Assembly: GCF_008831285.2 (NCBI RefSeq)
Contig: NC_045139.1
Span: 11,754,704 to 11,818,703 of the forward strand
Direction of reading: 5' to 3'
Source: Nymphaea colorata
Taxonomy: Eukaryota > Streptophyta > Magnoliopsida > Nymphaeales > Nymphaeaceae
DNA length: 64,000 nucleotides
Shown piece by piece: positions 23,598 to 36,100 of this stretch (positions within the stretch are counted from its first letter, which is position 1; each line of letters begins with the position of its first letter). Position numbers and translations under genes: made by a program. The notes below the pieces were generated by a model, which made no database searches, had not been told where the DNA came from, and saw nothing but the letters and a program-made list of their open reading frames with translations.

Positions 23598-24123
23598 TCC
23601 ACGATTCCTCTGCGCATTTCTCCCTTTTGCATTCTGTCTTCACGCAAAAGGAATAGGGCTTCCATTGCAGGCGTAGGCGTGCGAGAGGCGCGGCCGATGG
23701 TCGGTCGTTCCTCCTCGCCTCGTCGCAGCCACAGAGACAAAACAAGAGGGAAAGGGGGAAACGGGAAAGAGGGATGGGCATTCAGGCGTCGACCGCACCT
23801 TGCGTCGTCCGGCCGCCAACCTCAGGCGACGGGAGGCGGAGATGAAGATCGCTCGACGCCCTTCCCCTTCCGTTTTCTGTTTATTGCTTCAAGAAAAAGG
23901 GGCGGGGCGTCCTTGCCCACCAGCCATTAGGAGTGGCCGGCGGTGTCGCCGGGTGCCGGACGGCGCCAGGCGACCGCCGGAAATGTCCCACGGCCGGTGG
24001 GACGGCCGTCTGAAGCATCTTCGGCCGCCCCCATCGCCTCTGCCGTTAGGCTAGGGCAGCGACGGCGGGAGGCGGTTTCGTCTTCCCCGAAACCGCTCGC
24101 GCGGTCGAGCGGGTGGGTCGGAC

Positions 24124-24152
24124 CTGGGTCGGGTCATGCTGACCCGACCCAG
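24124..24152 (+). other. Perfect 13-bp hairpin in the Copia leader
   Basis: CTGGGTCGGGTCA (24124-24136), loop TGC, TGACCCGACCCAG (24140-24152). It is very GC-rich and would form a stable RNA stem. A second, imperfect GGGTCGA/TCGACCC pair lies at about 24224-24245. A packaging or dimerisation role is possible but unproven. Confidence 0.8.
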
Positions 24153-24270
24153 ATCCATAAAGATTTAAAAAAAAAATCATCGTTGCCGTTCGACTTCCGC
24201 CCGCCCGACTTCATTTTGGATCGGGTCGAGTCCTGTCGACCCGGATCCATACCGCCTGATTTGTTAAATA

Positions 24271-24641
24271 GAACCGATTCAGTTTTAATTGCACCGAGTC
24301 GGGGTCTCAGAGAACCGGTTCGACCAGTTCCGGACTGGTTCATCTGGTTTTCAGACCGGTTCTGAACTGGTTCTCAGATTACAAGACCGGTTCTTCCCAT
24401 TCTGAAACGATTCGGAGCATTTTTTTAAGCGATACAATTGTTTTTAACACGGTTTTAGCCATTCTTCAACCGGTTCTTTGCCTTTTGGGACCGGTTCATC
24501 TAGTTTTCCACCGGTTCGGTCCATTTAGGACTGATACGGGACCGGTTCTAAGCTAGAGGAAGCTGGTATATGTGTTTTTATGCCCATTTAAGGTGATTAA
24601 TGGATTGGTTCGACCATTTTAGATCGATACGGGACCGATTC
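24271..24641 (+). repeat. Array of ACCGGTTC motifs with ~10-bp phasing
   Basis: Exact ACCGGTTC starts at 24314, 24355, 24386, 24469, 24490, 24510 and 24541. One-mismatch copies lie at 24273, 24323, 24334, 24366, 24604 and 24634. Successive exact copies are 41, 31, 83, 21, 20 and 31 bp apart, all near multiples of 10.4. This may be a decayed minisatellite with a ~10-bp unit or a spaced protein-binding array. Confidence 0.85.
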
Positions 24642-25258
24642 ATTATGTTTTATGGAGCTTTAATGAATAATTTAGATACCATTAAGTTGATTATGCATAA
24701 ATGATTCGTGTGTTTCATTTTAAATGTGTTATTATGACATATTATATTCTTGTATCCTATTTTGTTTAGGATTATGCTAAAGTTAATTTTTATTGCATGA
24801 TCATAAAGTTGTATGATAACGCTAATGTAAGGAGCTTATGATTAGTTAAATCATGTTATACTTCACCAAAGTGACTACGCATGATTTAAAGGCACATTAG
24901 TGTTTCATGTTGTATTTATTCTCATTTGAAGTAACATAATTACCCAAAGGTAGTATGTTATGTTCAAGAGAATAAGTAGAGTAAAATAGAAAAATAGACC
25001 CTTACATAGTTCTGTCATTTTACACCCAAAGGTGTTATGCTTAACTATAGTTTGGATTTACATTTCTTAGTTTTACTAGATAAAGTTAAGACGGAATACA
25101 TGTGCGTATTAGGTATATTACCAAAGTAGTATCCTAATGACCCCTGATATTTGTCTTGGAAATAGTAGACATAAAGAGCCTTTTATTTGGTTTACTGTTC
25201 CATATGGTTTGTCTCATATAATACATGTCAACTTATGGATGTCTTTTGTCGTCTGCAG

Positions 25259-28200
25259 TGCCTGGATCTATTTATTTTAATGGTTCAAATTCTATCCATT
25301 TACTTGATGATTCGAATTATGCTGAATGGAAAGAAAATGTTGTATTTACATTGGGGTATATGGATCTGGACATGACTTTGAGGCAACCTGAGCCACCACC
25401 TCTCACACCAAAAAGTACACATAATGAAATAGTGTATTTTGACAAGTGGGAGCGTTCTAACCGACTAAGTTTGTTGCTTTTGCAATCAAGGGTCGCTAAG
25501 AACATACGTGGTGCTATCCCACCTTGTAGATCGGTGAGAGAGTTCTTGGATGTAGTTGAGGCTCAGTTTGTCAGCTCTCATAAAGCCAGAGCTAGTACCC
25601 TAATGTCAAAGTTAATATCTATGAAATATCAAGGAGGGGGTAACATTCACCAGCATATGTTAGAAATGAGGAACATTGCTTCTCAATTGAATGACATGAA
25701 GTTGACTATTTCTGAATCTTTCTTGGTATTCTTTACTTTGACCTCTTTACCAGCTGAATATACTCCTTTTAAGATCAGTTACAACACACATAATACTAAA
25801 TGGACATTCAATGAATTGATGTCTAAGTGTGTTGAAGAGGAGGAAAGAATGAAAGGTGAGAAGTTGCAAAGTGCACATATGGTTTCTCACTCTGAGGCTG
25901 GTAAAGTTGGAATAAAGAAAAGTTTAATGAAAAGGAGTGCCAAGAAGAAGTCATCAAGTAAACCTGCTTCTCAAACTGCGCAGACTAACTTAGCTCCTAT
26001 AAAGTGTTTCTTTTGCAAGAAAAAGAGGCATAAGAAGTCAGACTGCATCAAGTATAAGAATTGGTTAGAGAAGAAAGGTAACATGTCATTTGTTTCCCTT
26101 GAAAGTAATATGTTACATGTTCCTATTAATAGCTGGTGGATTGACTCTGGTGCTACTGTGCATATTGCCAATAATTTACAGGACTTTCTGAGCAAAAGGG
26201 AACCAACACTACATGAGAGGAGCATTTTCTCAGGAAACAAAATGCGCTCACATGTGAAAGCTGTAGGAGAATGCCAGATTAGGCTTGATACTGGCTTTGT
26301 TTTGGATCTTCATGATGTTTTCTTTGTTCCATCATATAGTAGAAACTTAATTTCTGTATCAAGACTGGACAAATTTGATTTCTGTTTAAAGTTTAAAAAT
26401 TCAAAAATGTTGATTTATAAAGATCTTGTTGAAATTGGTTCTGCTATTTTGTGTGATGGTTTATACAAGTTGAATGTGAAGATCCAATCTCCTGAATCGT
26501 TGGTTTCTAGTCATAATACAATTGACAATAAGCGTAGTACCATAAAGGATGATTCATACATACTATGGCACCGCCGTTTGGGTCATATCTCTGAAAAGAG
26601 AATAAGGAGACTCTTAAATGAAGGAATCTTACCATCTCTTGATTTTACAGATAACGACATATGTGTTGATTGCATAAAGGCAAAGCAAACTAACATATAT
26701 AAAGAAGGTGCCGAGCGATGTACTGAAAGATTAGGAATTGTTCACACAGATGTTTGTGGACCTTTTTCTCCTTGTTACACAGGCGAAAAGTATTTTGTCA
26801 CCTTTATAGATGACTATTCTCGAAATTTGTATATCTACTTAATCTTTGAAAAATCCGATGTGTGTCAAGTTTTCAAAGACTATAAGAAAGAAGTAGAAAA
26901 ACAAACCGGTGAGGTTATCAAGATAGTCAGATCAGATAGAGGTGGTGAATATTATGGTAGGTTCACTAAGATGGGACAAAGGTAGAGACCATTAGCGTGA
27001 TTTCTAAAGGAAGAAGGCATTGTGCCTCAATACACTATGTCAGGCAGCACCTACCAAAATGGTGTTGCTGAAAGAAGAAATCGTACTCTTAAAGAAATGG
27101 TTCGAGCTATGTTAAATTACTCTACTCTCCCTCTAACCTTGTGGGGTGAAGCTCTCAGGACAGCAGTGCATATACAGAATAGAGTTCCTACTAAGGCTGT
27201 TCCCACAACTCCTTACGAGTTATGGACAGGTAGGAAACATTCTCTTTCTTATATGCACATATGGGGATGTCCTGCTGAAGCTAAATTGTATAACCCCTAC
27301 ATAAAAGCCTTTGATCCTAGAACAACCAGTGGTTTTTTTATTGGTTATCCAGAAAGATCGAAAGACTATAGGTTTTATTGTTCATCTCATACATCACATA
27401 TTGTGGAAACAGATAAGGCTAAGTTCCTGGAAGATGGCTCATTTGGGTTAGATGCATTACAAAACCTCAATTTTGATAAAATACAGGATACTGAAAGTAG
27501 ACCTGATAAAGAGAATATAAATGTGTATGATTATGTTGTCTCTCAGGATGACATGAATGCAAATCATACAGGTAATGCATCAGATCCAGATGAATTAAGT
27601 GTAGATCATACTGATGAACACGAACAGGATATAGACATACAAATTGAAAATGATCAATTACCTGTTTGTAGATCTACAAGGGCCAGGAGATCTGCCATAT
27701 CATCAGACTATGTGGTATACCTACAAGAGCCTAGTGATTTCATAGATGTTGATGATGATCCTTTCACATTCATTGAAGCCGTTGAAAGCAAACAATATAG
27801 GCACTGGATTAATGCCATGAAAGAAGAGCTTGACTCTATGGCTAAAAACCAGACGTGGAGCCTTGTGTCGTTGCCTGAAGGAGTAAAACCCGTATGATGT
27901 AAATGAGTTTATAAGACCAAGAGGGACTCTAAAGGCAACATAGAGAGATACAAAGCAAGATTGGTTGCTAAAAGATTTACACAAATGGAGGGCATTGACT
28001 ATAATAAGACATATTCACCTGTCTCTGCTAAACAGTCAATGAGGATTGTCCTTGCACTTGTACCTCATTTTGACTTATAGCTACATCAAATGGATGTGAA
28101 AACGGCTTTCTTGAATTGTGATTTGGATGAAGAGGTATATATGGATCAACCTCAAGGGTTTTCTGAGAGTGGTAAAGATCATTTGGTTTGCAAGCTTAAT

Positions 28201-29269
28201 AAAGCGATTTATGGACTTAAACAGGCCTCACGTCAATGGTACATTAAGTTTTCCGAAGTTATTACGACTTTTGGGTTTACAGAAAATATCATTGATCGTG
28301 TGTGTATCTTAAGACATGTGGGAGTAAGTTCATAATTTTGACTTTATATGTGGATGACATTTTACTTGCTTTAAATGATCTTCAATTGCTAACAGAAACC
28401 AAACATTTTCTCGCATCTCATTTTGAGATGAAGGACATGGGTGAGGCTTCATTTGTTCTTGGCATTGAGATTCGTCGAGACAGATCTAAATGTGTTTTAA
28501 GTCTCTCCCAATCAGCATACATCAATAAAGTTCTTAAAAAATATGGGATGGAGAATTGTTCTCCTATTTCGGCACCCATAGCTAAAGGGGATAAATTGAG
28601 CCTAAATTATTGTCCAAAGGACGAATTTGAAAAGGCACAAATGATCAACATTCCATATGCATCTGCGGTTGGCAGCTTGCAGTATGCGCAGATTTGTACT
28701 AAGCCTGACATTTCCTTTGCTGTTGGCATGCTTGGTTTGGAAGGCCGTAAAGAGAGTCATCATGCGATACTTGCAAGGGACAAAAGATTACATGTTGACA
28801 TATCGCAAGGTGGACCATTTAGAAGTGATTGACTATTCTGATGCCGATCTTGGAGGATGTACCGATAGTAGAAAGTCTACTACTGGTTTTGTTTTCCTTC
28901 TATAAGAAGGTGCCATCTCATGGGGGAGCAAAAAGCAGACTGTGACTGCTGTTCACACCATGGAAGCAGAATTCATTGCATTATATGAGACTACATCACA
29001 GACAATTTGGATAAAGAACTTCATTTCACAGCTCAAGATAGTGGAATCCATTGATAGACCTTAAGGTTCACTGTGATAATGAAGCTGCAGTGTCTTTTTC
29101 CAACAACAACAAAAGTACTACTTCTTGTAAGCATATGAAACTTAAGTATTTTGTTGTTAAGGAAAGGACAAAGAATCAACTAGTGTGTATTCAACACATT
29201 GGAACTACAAATATGGTTGCAGATCCTCTTACTAAAGTGCTATGTTCTTTGAACATGTTAAGAGGATGA
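25259..29269 (+). pseudogene. Copia gag-pol with stops and frameshifts
   Basis: The first open segment runs to 26985. It has gag, a zinc knuckle CFFCKKKRHKKSDC (CX2CX4HX4C), protease WWIDSGATVHIA, GAG-pre-integrase LWHRRLGHIS...CVDC and integrase HTDVCGPF...DDYSR...RSDRGGEY. Stops at 26983 (TAG) and about 26998 (TGA) break integrase. 27022-27897 resumes with [12 protein letters not shown] and the post-integrase region. More stops follow near 27895, 27904 and 28078. Reverse transcriptase covers 28090-28832 (MDVKTAFLN; LYVDDILLA) with a frameshift near 28300. RNase H covers 28657-29269 with a small deletion after VGMLG and a stop near 28905. It cannot make a full polyprotein. Confidence 0.9.
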
Positions 29270-29474
29270 GTTTGACACACTATTATGCAAACATTTATGA
29301 ATGTGATCACATACAGTTTGTTGATTCTCATTAAGTTTGTTGTCTATTTATTTTGTATTCTCATTTGTTTGTTGAGAAGTTTTGTAAGACAACAAGGTGG
29401 GACCTTGGAATGAATTTTAAGGCTAATCCATTCATTTTGTTTACCCTTGATATCGACTTGGACTAGTGGGAGAT

Positions 29475-29865
29475 TGTTGGGATTTCTCCATCTGGATAGT
29501 CCTACGTCGATACGGGTCTATATCTGTTTCGGACCCTAAGTATAAATACTCGTGTCTTGTGATGGTGTGAGACACGTCAAGGTTTTTACCGTTTGGGTAA
29601 TCGGTCCCCTTAGCCATACGTGAATTGCCTGTCCCCATCACTGGGTTGCTATGGCTGAGGAGAGAAACCCATTGCCGCTGCCGCCGCCGCTACCTCCGCA
29701 GGAGAACGACTCTATGGGGACTGTAGCCGTTCTTCCCACAGTGTCGGCGGTCGCCTCTACAGGTTCTATTTCCGCCCTATTTGAAACACATGAATCATGA
29801 ATGCTTCTTTCGAATTTCTGCATTTTCATTTGTGCGCTATCTAGATTTCTAGCAAAGCTCCAACA
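29475..29865 (+). repeat. 3' LTR (391 bp) just upstream of FIGL1
   Basis: Starts TGTTGGGATTTCTCC after the polypurine tract and ends GCTCCAACA, followed by TSD TGCTA (29866-29870). TATAAATA is kept at 29541-29548, and the small ORF at 29651-29800 is open. Transcription from this LTR would read toward FIGL1. Confidence 0.96.
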
Positions 29866-30132
29866 TGCTACACCTGTCAGGATAACACCGGTCAGGATAA
29901 GTAGAAATAAGTAGAAACTGTTTCATAGGCATTGAACATCGATGAGCACACAGGTGCATGTTCTGTCGGATCAGATCCAGTGTGGAAACTGGTAATTCAT
30001 CTATAACCCGGTTCTGACCGTTCCGAGACGTATATGAACCCGTTTCGAGTTTTTAAATATTCATTTTTTTTTTCGCGCGGGAGTTTCACCGTTAAAGGGC
30101 AAGGCGCTTACCCGCACTTTTCTGAAGAGGCA

Positions 30133-33100
30133 ATGGCGTCCGAGAGTTCCGCGGAGCCCGCCACGAAGGCGGAGGTCTGTTGGCGGCAGGACGTCGACGA
30201 GAAACTCCACCGCCTTCATTCTCTTCAGTTCGGAGCAGATCTCGCCGCCGATCGAGGTGATCACGTCACTGCGCGGATCTTCGCTCTACGTCTTCTTGGT
30301 TTCTTGGATTCCCACTCGAAAACCCCAACAGATGACGCGTTAATCCATCCCATTCGAAGGGAGGTTCTCTCCAGGATCAACTCCTCCCGCCGATCACTTG
30401 CTCCTCAATCTGATCGGTATGATGAACTTCCGTACTTACTTCTGTAATTTGCGGCGTTTTCTTTCGTGATCTGCCAGGTTTTCTAGATGAGGATCGCTCT
30501 TGATGAATGTGTGTGATTGATTTCGGCTGCTGCATGTATCGCTCCGTGCTTCAATCGATGTCTCTGTTGGATTTATGGAGTTCTGGGATTCGTTACATAA
30601 TGTGTTCGTCAATATATGCGAAGCTACAGTTTAGGGTTCTATACCTCGGTCATCCTGTTGCAATTTAAAAATCATTTGTGTTCGCGCGCGTGCGCTCATG
30701 TCTGCGTAGTCGTCCGTGCATGCATACACCTGAAAGTATGAGATCATGAGTAGCAATGTGGGTCGATTAATATGATTGAATGACTTATTATTTCAAAAGT
30801 AGCCTTCTAAAAAGGTTAATTGTAGTTTTAACACACACTATCTCTCTGTCTCACGCACACATATAAACATGGACAGTTGAATTAGGCCGTCGGATCCATT
30901 AATGAAGACACTCTCAGATGCTCCATCCTTCTGGACGGGAGTTTGTCCTCAAACCAAAAATTTCTTGAAGTTCCTGCATGCAGCAAATATTTGCTTTAGA
31001 AGTTGAAATTTTTTGGGACGCTTAATCCTTCAGCTGTTTTTGGTTCTATATCTTTTTGAGAATAGCAGACTTGCTGCTTACTGGCAATTGATTTACTCCT
31101 TTCCCCTATCTTTTATTTACAGTTTCTAAAGTGCATATTATTGTGATGTTTGTAGTCAAGCATTTGAGCAGGCAAGGAGGAAACAAGGTTCTATTTTTTC
31201 CAAGAAATGTGAAGTGGACAAGGAGAAGATCATGAAATCAAAGTATTTTGAACTTTATTATCTTCGATCTGGTAACAGTGTTTGTAGTGCACAGGTAGGA
31301 ACTATCCTTTTGGACACGTTTGTGTTCAAATGTTACATTATCATATTCAGAATCTTACTTGTTCAGATGCATTTTAGGTATCCAAGTCACTGCGGGAGCC
31401 AAGTTATGGTGGCCTTTATTATTCAAGTACTCTAAAGGAGAAACCATCATTTCAGACTGGCCATCAAGATAAGCAAAGCAATGAAAAGGTTGTGAAGGCG
31501 ACAAAGGTTCTTGCACAAGCAAAATTGACATCTCTATATTGCAACAAAACCTTTAAGCCAAGCAGCACTTCTTATAGGACACTTGTGAAGTCTGATTGCA
31601 ATAGTCCAAGTGAGCCCACATATTTGGAGAAGACAAATTCAAATGATTTAGATTCTCTAAAGGCCAATGGGCCATCTTCACCTTTGCAAGATGGTGATCT
31701 AGACAGGTTGAATGGAAAAGTGTTGGGGACAAAACGACAGCACACAGAAGTCATAAAACCTATTCCTGAAAATACAAGGTCTCCACCAGATATTAGCAGT
31801 ACGAACCCTGATTGTGGTAATGGTGGATTTGTCACCGCAAAGATGAAGCTGGTACTAGCCGTTTCTAATTCTAGATGTTACTACTTTTTCTAGCATGGTT
31901 TGCTTACTTTCTCATTGAATATTATCTTCCTCTTCTTTTTCTATTACATATAGTAAACAGCACTGGCATAAATGCTACTTAACAGCTACTAGTACTACTA
32001 GAAACAAGTATAAACTTTTGACTTTTACCCATGGCAATAATGGTGCCATATGGGAAAATATTGTTAAATCATTTGTTGACATACTTTTCTGATTGTGATG
32101 TAATTGGTAGTTGTTTCTAAATCGTGTCATTATAGGTAACTGTTGTTCATCACCTGACATAGGACAACCATGGTATGAAGCCCATGTGAGCAATTCAAGC
32201 TTCTATATGTATACTGGTGGCAAGGAATACTTCAGGTGTTTTACCAGTCACAGGTCGTCCAATGAGTGGTTAATGGTTTCTTGTTGTCTGGGATTTGGGG
32301 GAAGGCAGGGGTTTTTCCTTTGACCTAGTTGGAAAGAAAAGGAAAAGCTTATAAGCAACCTTTCAATATCCTTCAGCTTATCTGCTCATGCTGATTCTGT
32401 GGTACATAAATGTGATTGAGCTGAGGGTCGATGCTTTGTGTCCTAAACTAGATTGAGTACCCTTACTCTATGTACAATCTAGGAAAGGGGTCTATAGTTT
32501 ATTCCACCGTGGTTTTATATTGTCTATTTCTTGGTACTTACCAATAACGATTTCAACCTTGTAGGTGATGGACTCAAAGCAAAAGGGTTCATTGACATGT
32601 TCACCAGGTGTTTCTTCTTCTTCACCATCAAATTTTGCAAATGAAAATCATTACATGACAAAAAATGATGTCCGGCCATATGGTGGAAGATCTGCCATGA
32701 TACCACGGCGTGGTGTGCGTGGCAATTTTATTCCTCCTGTAAGATCTAATGGGACCACAGCAAGTGGTGTGTCTGGTTCACGGGTTCCTTGTAAAAATGA
32801 TGATACGCTTGATGATTCAACGAGGAGATGGTTTGTACCTTGTCATATGATTCTGGTATTGTGGATTATTTTGTGATTGTGAATAGTATCTTTTGATTAT
32901 TTTTTCGCAGGATTGCAGCATAAGCATGTGGCATGTGCATGCCCATGTGTGTCTGTTTTTATCTAGACATATGCATGGTTACAATAGGGGGCATCACAAC
33001 TTTTAAGTTTAAATCAATCATGGTGCAACTAATATATATGCAATTAAAATTAACAATATACATATGTTCATAAAGTATTCTCAAGTTGCAAGTTTTAGTT

Positions 33101-36100
33101 TGCTGAAGCTACCCCTTTGTACCAGTGGTTAGTTTTACTCAGGGAAATAGTATATATTATTGACACTTTCTTTATGTCTTGATTCACAAATTTCTTTAAT
33201 AAATTTCCGAGCCAATTGAGTTTCATATTCCTCAAAAACACATGGTTCAAGCTTTGAAACTGCTGGAGCTACTTTTGATCACTTTGTGCATGAAGAAAAA
33301 TGATTGCCTCGTGCTATGGGCCTATCAGGCATGAGCTATGGATTCTATAAGTTCATTCCATGATATAGATTAAGCAAGTAGGAGGAGTAATTTCAAAAGC
33401 ATATAGAGATGAACAAATATAAGCAAATGAGTTAACATACAGTGGAGATTAACTCTTTATAGGATTTTTTTTTTCAATATTCTTGTGTGAGAAAAATATA
33501 AGAAAATGAATAGATTGAGCTAATATCTTGTATTTATGTCAGTGGAAACTAACTTTATATAAGGGTTCCAAGAAAAATGTTACTGTTATTGAAACAAGTG
33601 GTTCCAGGAATTGAATTATGTGCCCGAAATGTTTCTTTTATTTCAAAATATATATCCATTTACTGTGGTCGTTTTAATTTTTACCGCATTACTTTCCTTT
33701 ATATTATCCTATTACCTCTGGATCCAAAGCTTTTGCAAGGAAAATTTCATAATTTTTAAACTTTCGGATTTGTTATGAATGATGGGTCCTCCAGAATGTC
33801 TAAAAGCTGAAAGCATCTTTTGGGAAACCAATTTAAAAGCATGTGGGAACTCTCACCGTGGAAAAAAAAGGGGCCTATGGGCAGCCTGAAGCAGCCCTGG
33901 CGTAGCAGGTTTGTAACAACCTCATAAGAAGTGATTAAGACAATATACTTAGAGTGATTGTGCCCCTTTCATCTATTTAGATTTTGGATCAGCATGCAGT
34001 GAAGAAATTTGTGGGGCAGTGAAATAAATTTAGCTAAATGTGGGGCCTGCAAAAGCGGCTATTTTAGTTTCTCACAGCTGCTGGTCTGTTTTCTTCATGA
34101 TACTGCTTCCTTCAGTTAACAAGCATATTTGAGGCTGAAACTTGAAGATATTTGGATTTTTACCATGCTTATGCCTATTGCTGATTGGACTAGTTTTCGT
34201 GTCAAACTTTTAATAGCTACGTCTACGTGATCTCAACTGGCTTTTATAGTACTCATCTAGGTGCTTTCTAGACCTGAATCAAGTTTCTTATTATGCCAAT
34301 TTTGCTTCTGGTCTGACACCTTATATTTCCTTTAAACTTGGAAACTAACCCCAAACTTTGCTATGCTTGATTGTGCCTTTTGTTGTTTGCATTTGGTTTT
34401 TTCATGTGGCTCTCTGACCTTACATGCTACCAATAATCTTTCCATGTGTAACCTTTGTATGATTTGCAATCAAGTACTCATATTAGGTGCACTTATGTCA
34501 CAGTGGCGGAGCCACATTTAGGTCAGTTGGCTCACCCTGGCCTGCTAAAATTCAACTGAGAGGACTTATCCAATATATGGGCTGTCCTCTTGACTCAGTC
34601 TATGGGCTGTCATCTTGAATCAGGATGATGCGCTTCTGAACCATATGTATCCATGCAATTGCATCAAAAATTTGCAAAGCAGAAAACCTTCAACCTGGAC
34701 CCCTAAAATCTCCAAAATCTCTCTCCCTTTTCTTGACATAAATCCATGATGCAGTCTCTCTCCTTCAATTTTTGCCCATGACTGTTTGGCATTTGTTTCA
34801 CATTTGCACTAAAGCTGTGGATCATAGTGACATGAAGCTAACGGTGCTGAGTGTTACAGCTTGAATAGAAAAATTACTATTTTCTAATAACATGTTTCAA
34901 AAATAAATTTATCTTTTTCTAAATTCCATATGAAATTATTTGCCCATGAATATCTTTTTGCAGGATTACCAGTTTTTTTCGTTTCTGCACGTCCCTTTAT
35001 TCATTTTTGTTTTTTTATAGTTTCTCATGTTTTCCTCTTTTTCTTTTGTTCTAATTTTTATTTACATTCTAATTTTTTTTATCAATTACATATGTTATCA
35101 TAGTTGTTCTCTTACAGTGCTTTACTGCCTCCCTGACTTAAATTTCTGGCTCCACCGTGGATCATGATGTGCCTAGCTGAGGCTTTTGATACCCGCATGT
35201 GATTACATTGCTTGCAGTAACTTTGTTCTGTATGTTGCTCAAAGCACTTTTCCTTTTCCCCTTTTGGTTTCTGGCTCACGAGTTGGCTTAACTTTTAACT
35301 CTGTTCACATGTTTGAATGGCATGAGCTCAGGGCAGTCAAACTTTAACATTTAGTTGTTTTCCCAATTTTTACTTATTGCAGTTTAGAAATGCTATGTGG
35401 ACCTGATGGAGAACTCCCAGACAAGCTAAGAAATTTAGAACCACGGCTTATTGAGCATGTTAGCAACGAAATAATGGATAAGGATCCCAATGTTCGTTGG
35501 AGTGATATTGGTAAGATATAACATAGTTTTGTTTGACAAAACAATTTTTTATTCTGTTATCTGTTTCAGAACCATTGGATCCTTTTATGATCGTGTACTA
35601 AACAGTTTTCTCATTATGAAGCTGGCCTAGAGCACGCAAAAAAGTGTGTGACTGAGATGGTCATATGGCCTTTATTACGTCCTGATATATTTCGGGGTTG
35701 CCGTTCACCAGGAAGAGGCCTTCTCCTATTTGGTCCTCCTGTAAGTCTTTTTAGTAAACATTTGACGTTTTCATCCTTGAGCTATATACTATATACTTCT
35801 TTTTTCTTAGGGTACAGGGAAAACAATGATAGGGAAAGCTATAGCTGGAGAGGCCAAAGCAACCTTTTTCTACATATCTGCCAGTTCATTGACAAGCAAA
35901 TGGGTAGGCCCATGTTATTTATCATTTCTGCTTCTTTCTCTACAAGTTGTAGTTCATATTTGTCAACCTTTCTTGCTTTCAAATGCTAAAACTATCATCT
36001 TATCAGCGACATTACTAGAGATGAATTCTTGTAAATTCCAGTTGATGTATCAAACCTTTCAGAGAAGGTTCTAGAATTTAAACGCGAAAAGAGGATTCAG

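Larger units (their letters stand above)
23178..29865 (+). mobile_element. Full-length, mutated Ty1/copia element (TSD TGCTA)
   Basis: 6688 bp, flanked by TGCTA at 23173-23177 and 29866-29870. Order: 5' LTR, unusual primer-binding site, 1.6-kb GC-rich leader, gag-pol (about 25.26-29.27 kb), polypurine tract (29466-29473, GTGGGAGA), 3' LTR. The LTRs differ at about 21 of 391 aligned bases by my count, mostly transitions, plus a 12-bp indel. The pol frame has several stops and frameshifts, so this copy is not autonomous. Its 3' LTR ends 267 bp before the FIGL1 ATG, in the same orientation. Confidence 0.96.

Noticed and set aside
30034-30132. Upstream in-frame start for FIGL1 (33 extra residues)
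   Set aside because: The extension is not conserved-looking, lies in T-rich sequence, and the ATG at 30133 has a better context and matches the usual FIGL1 N-terminus.
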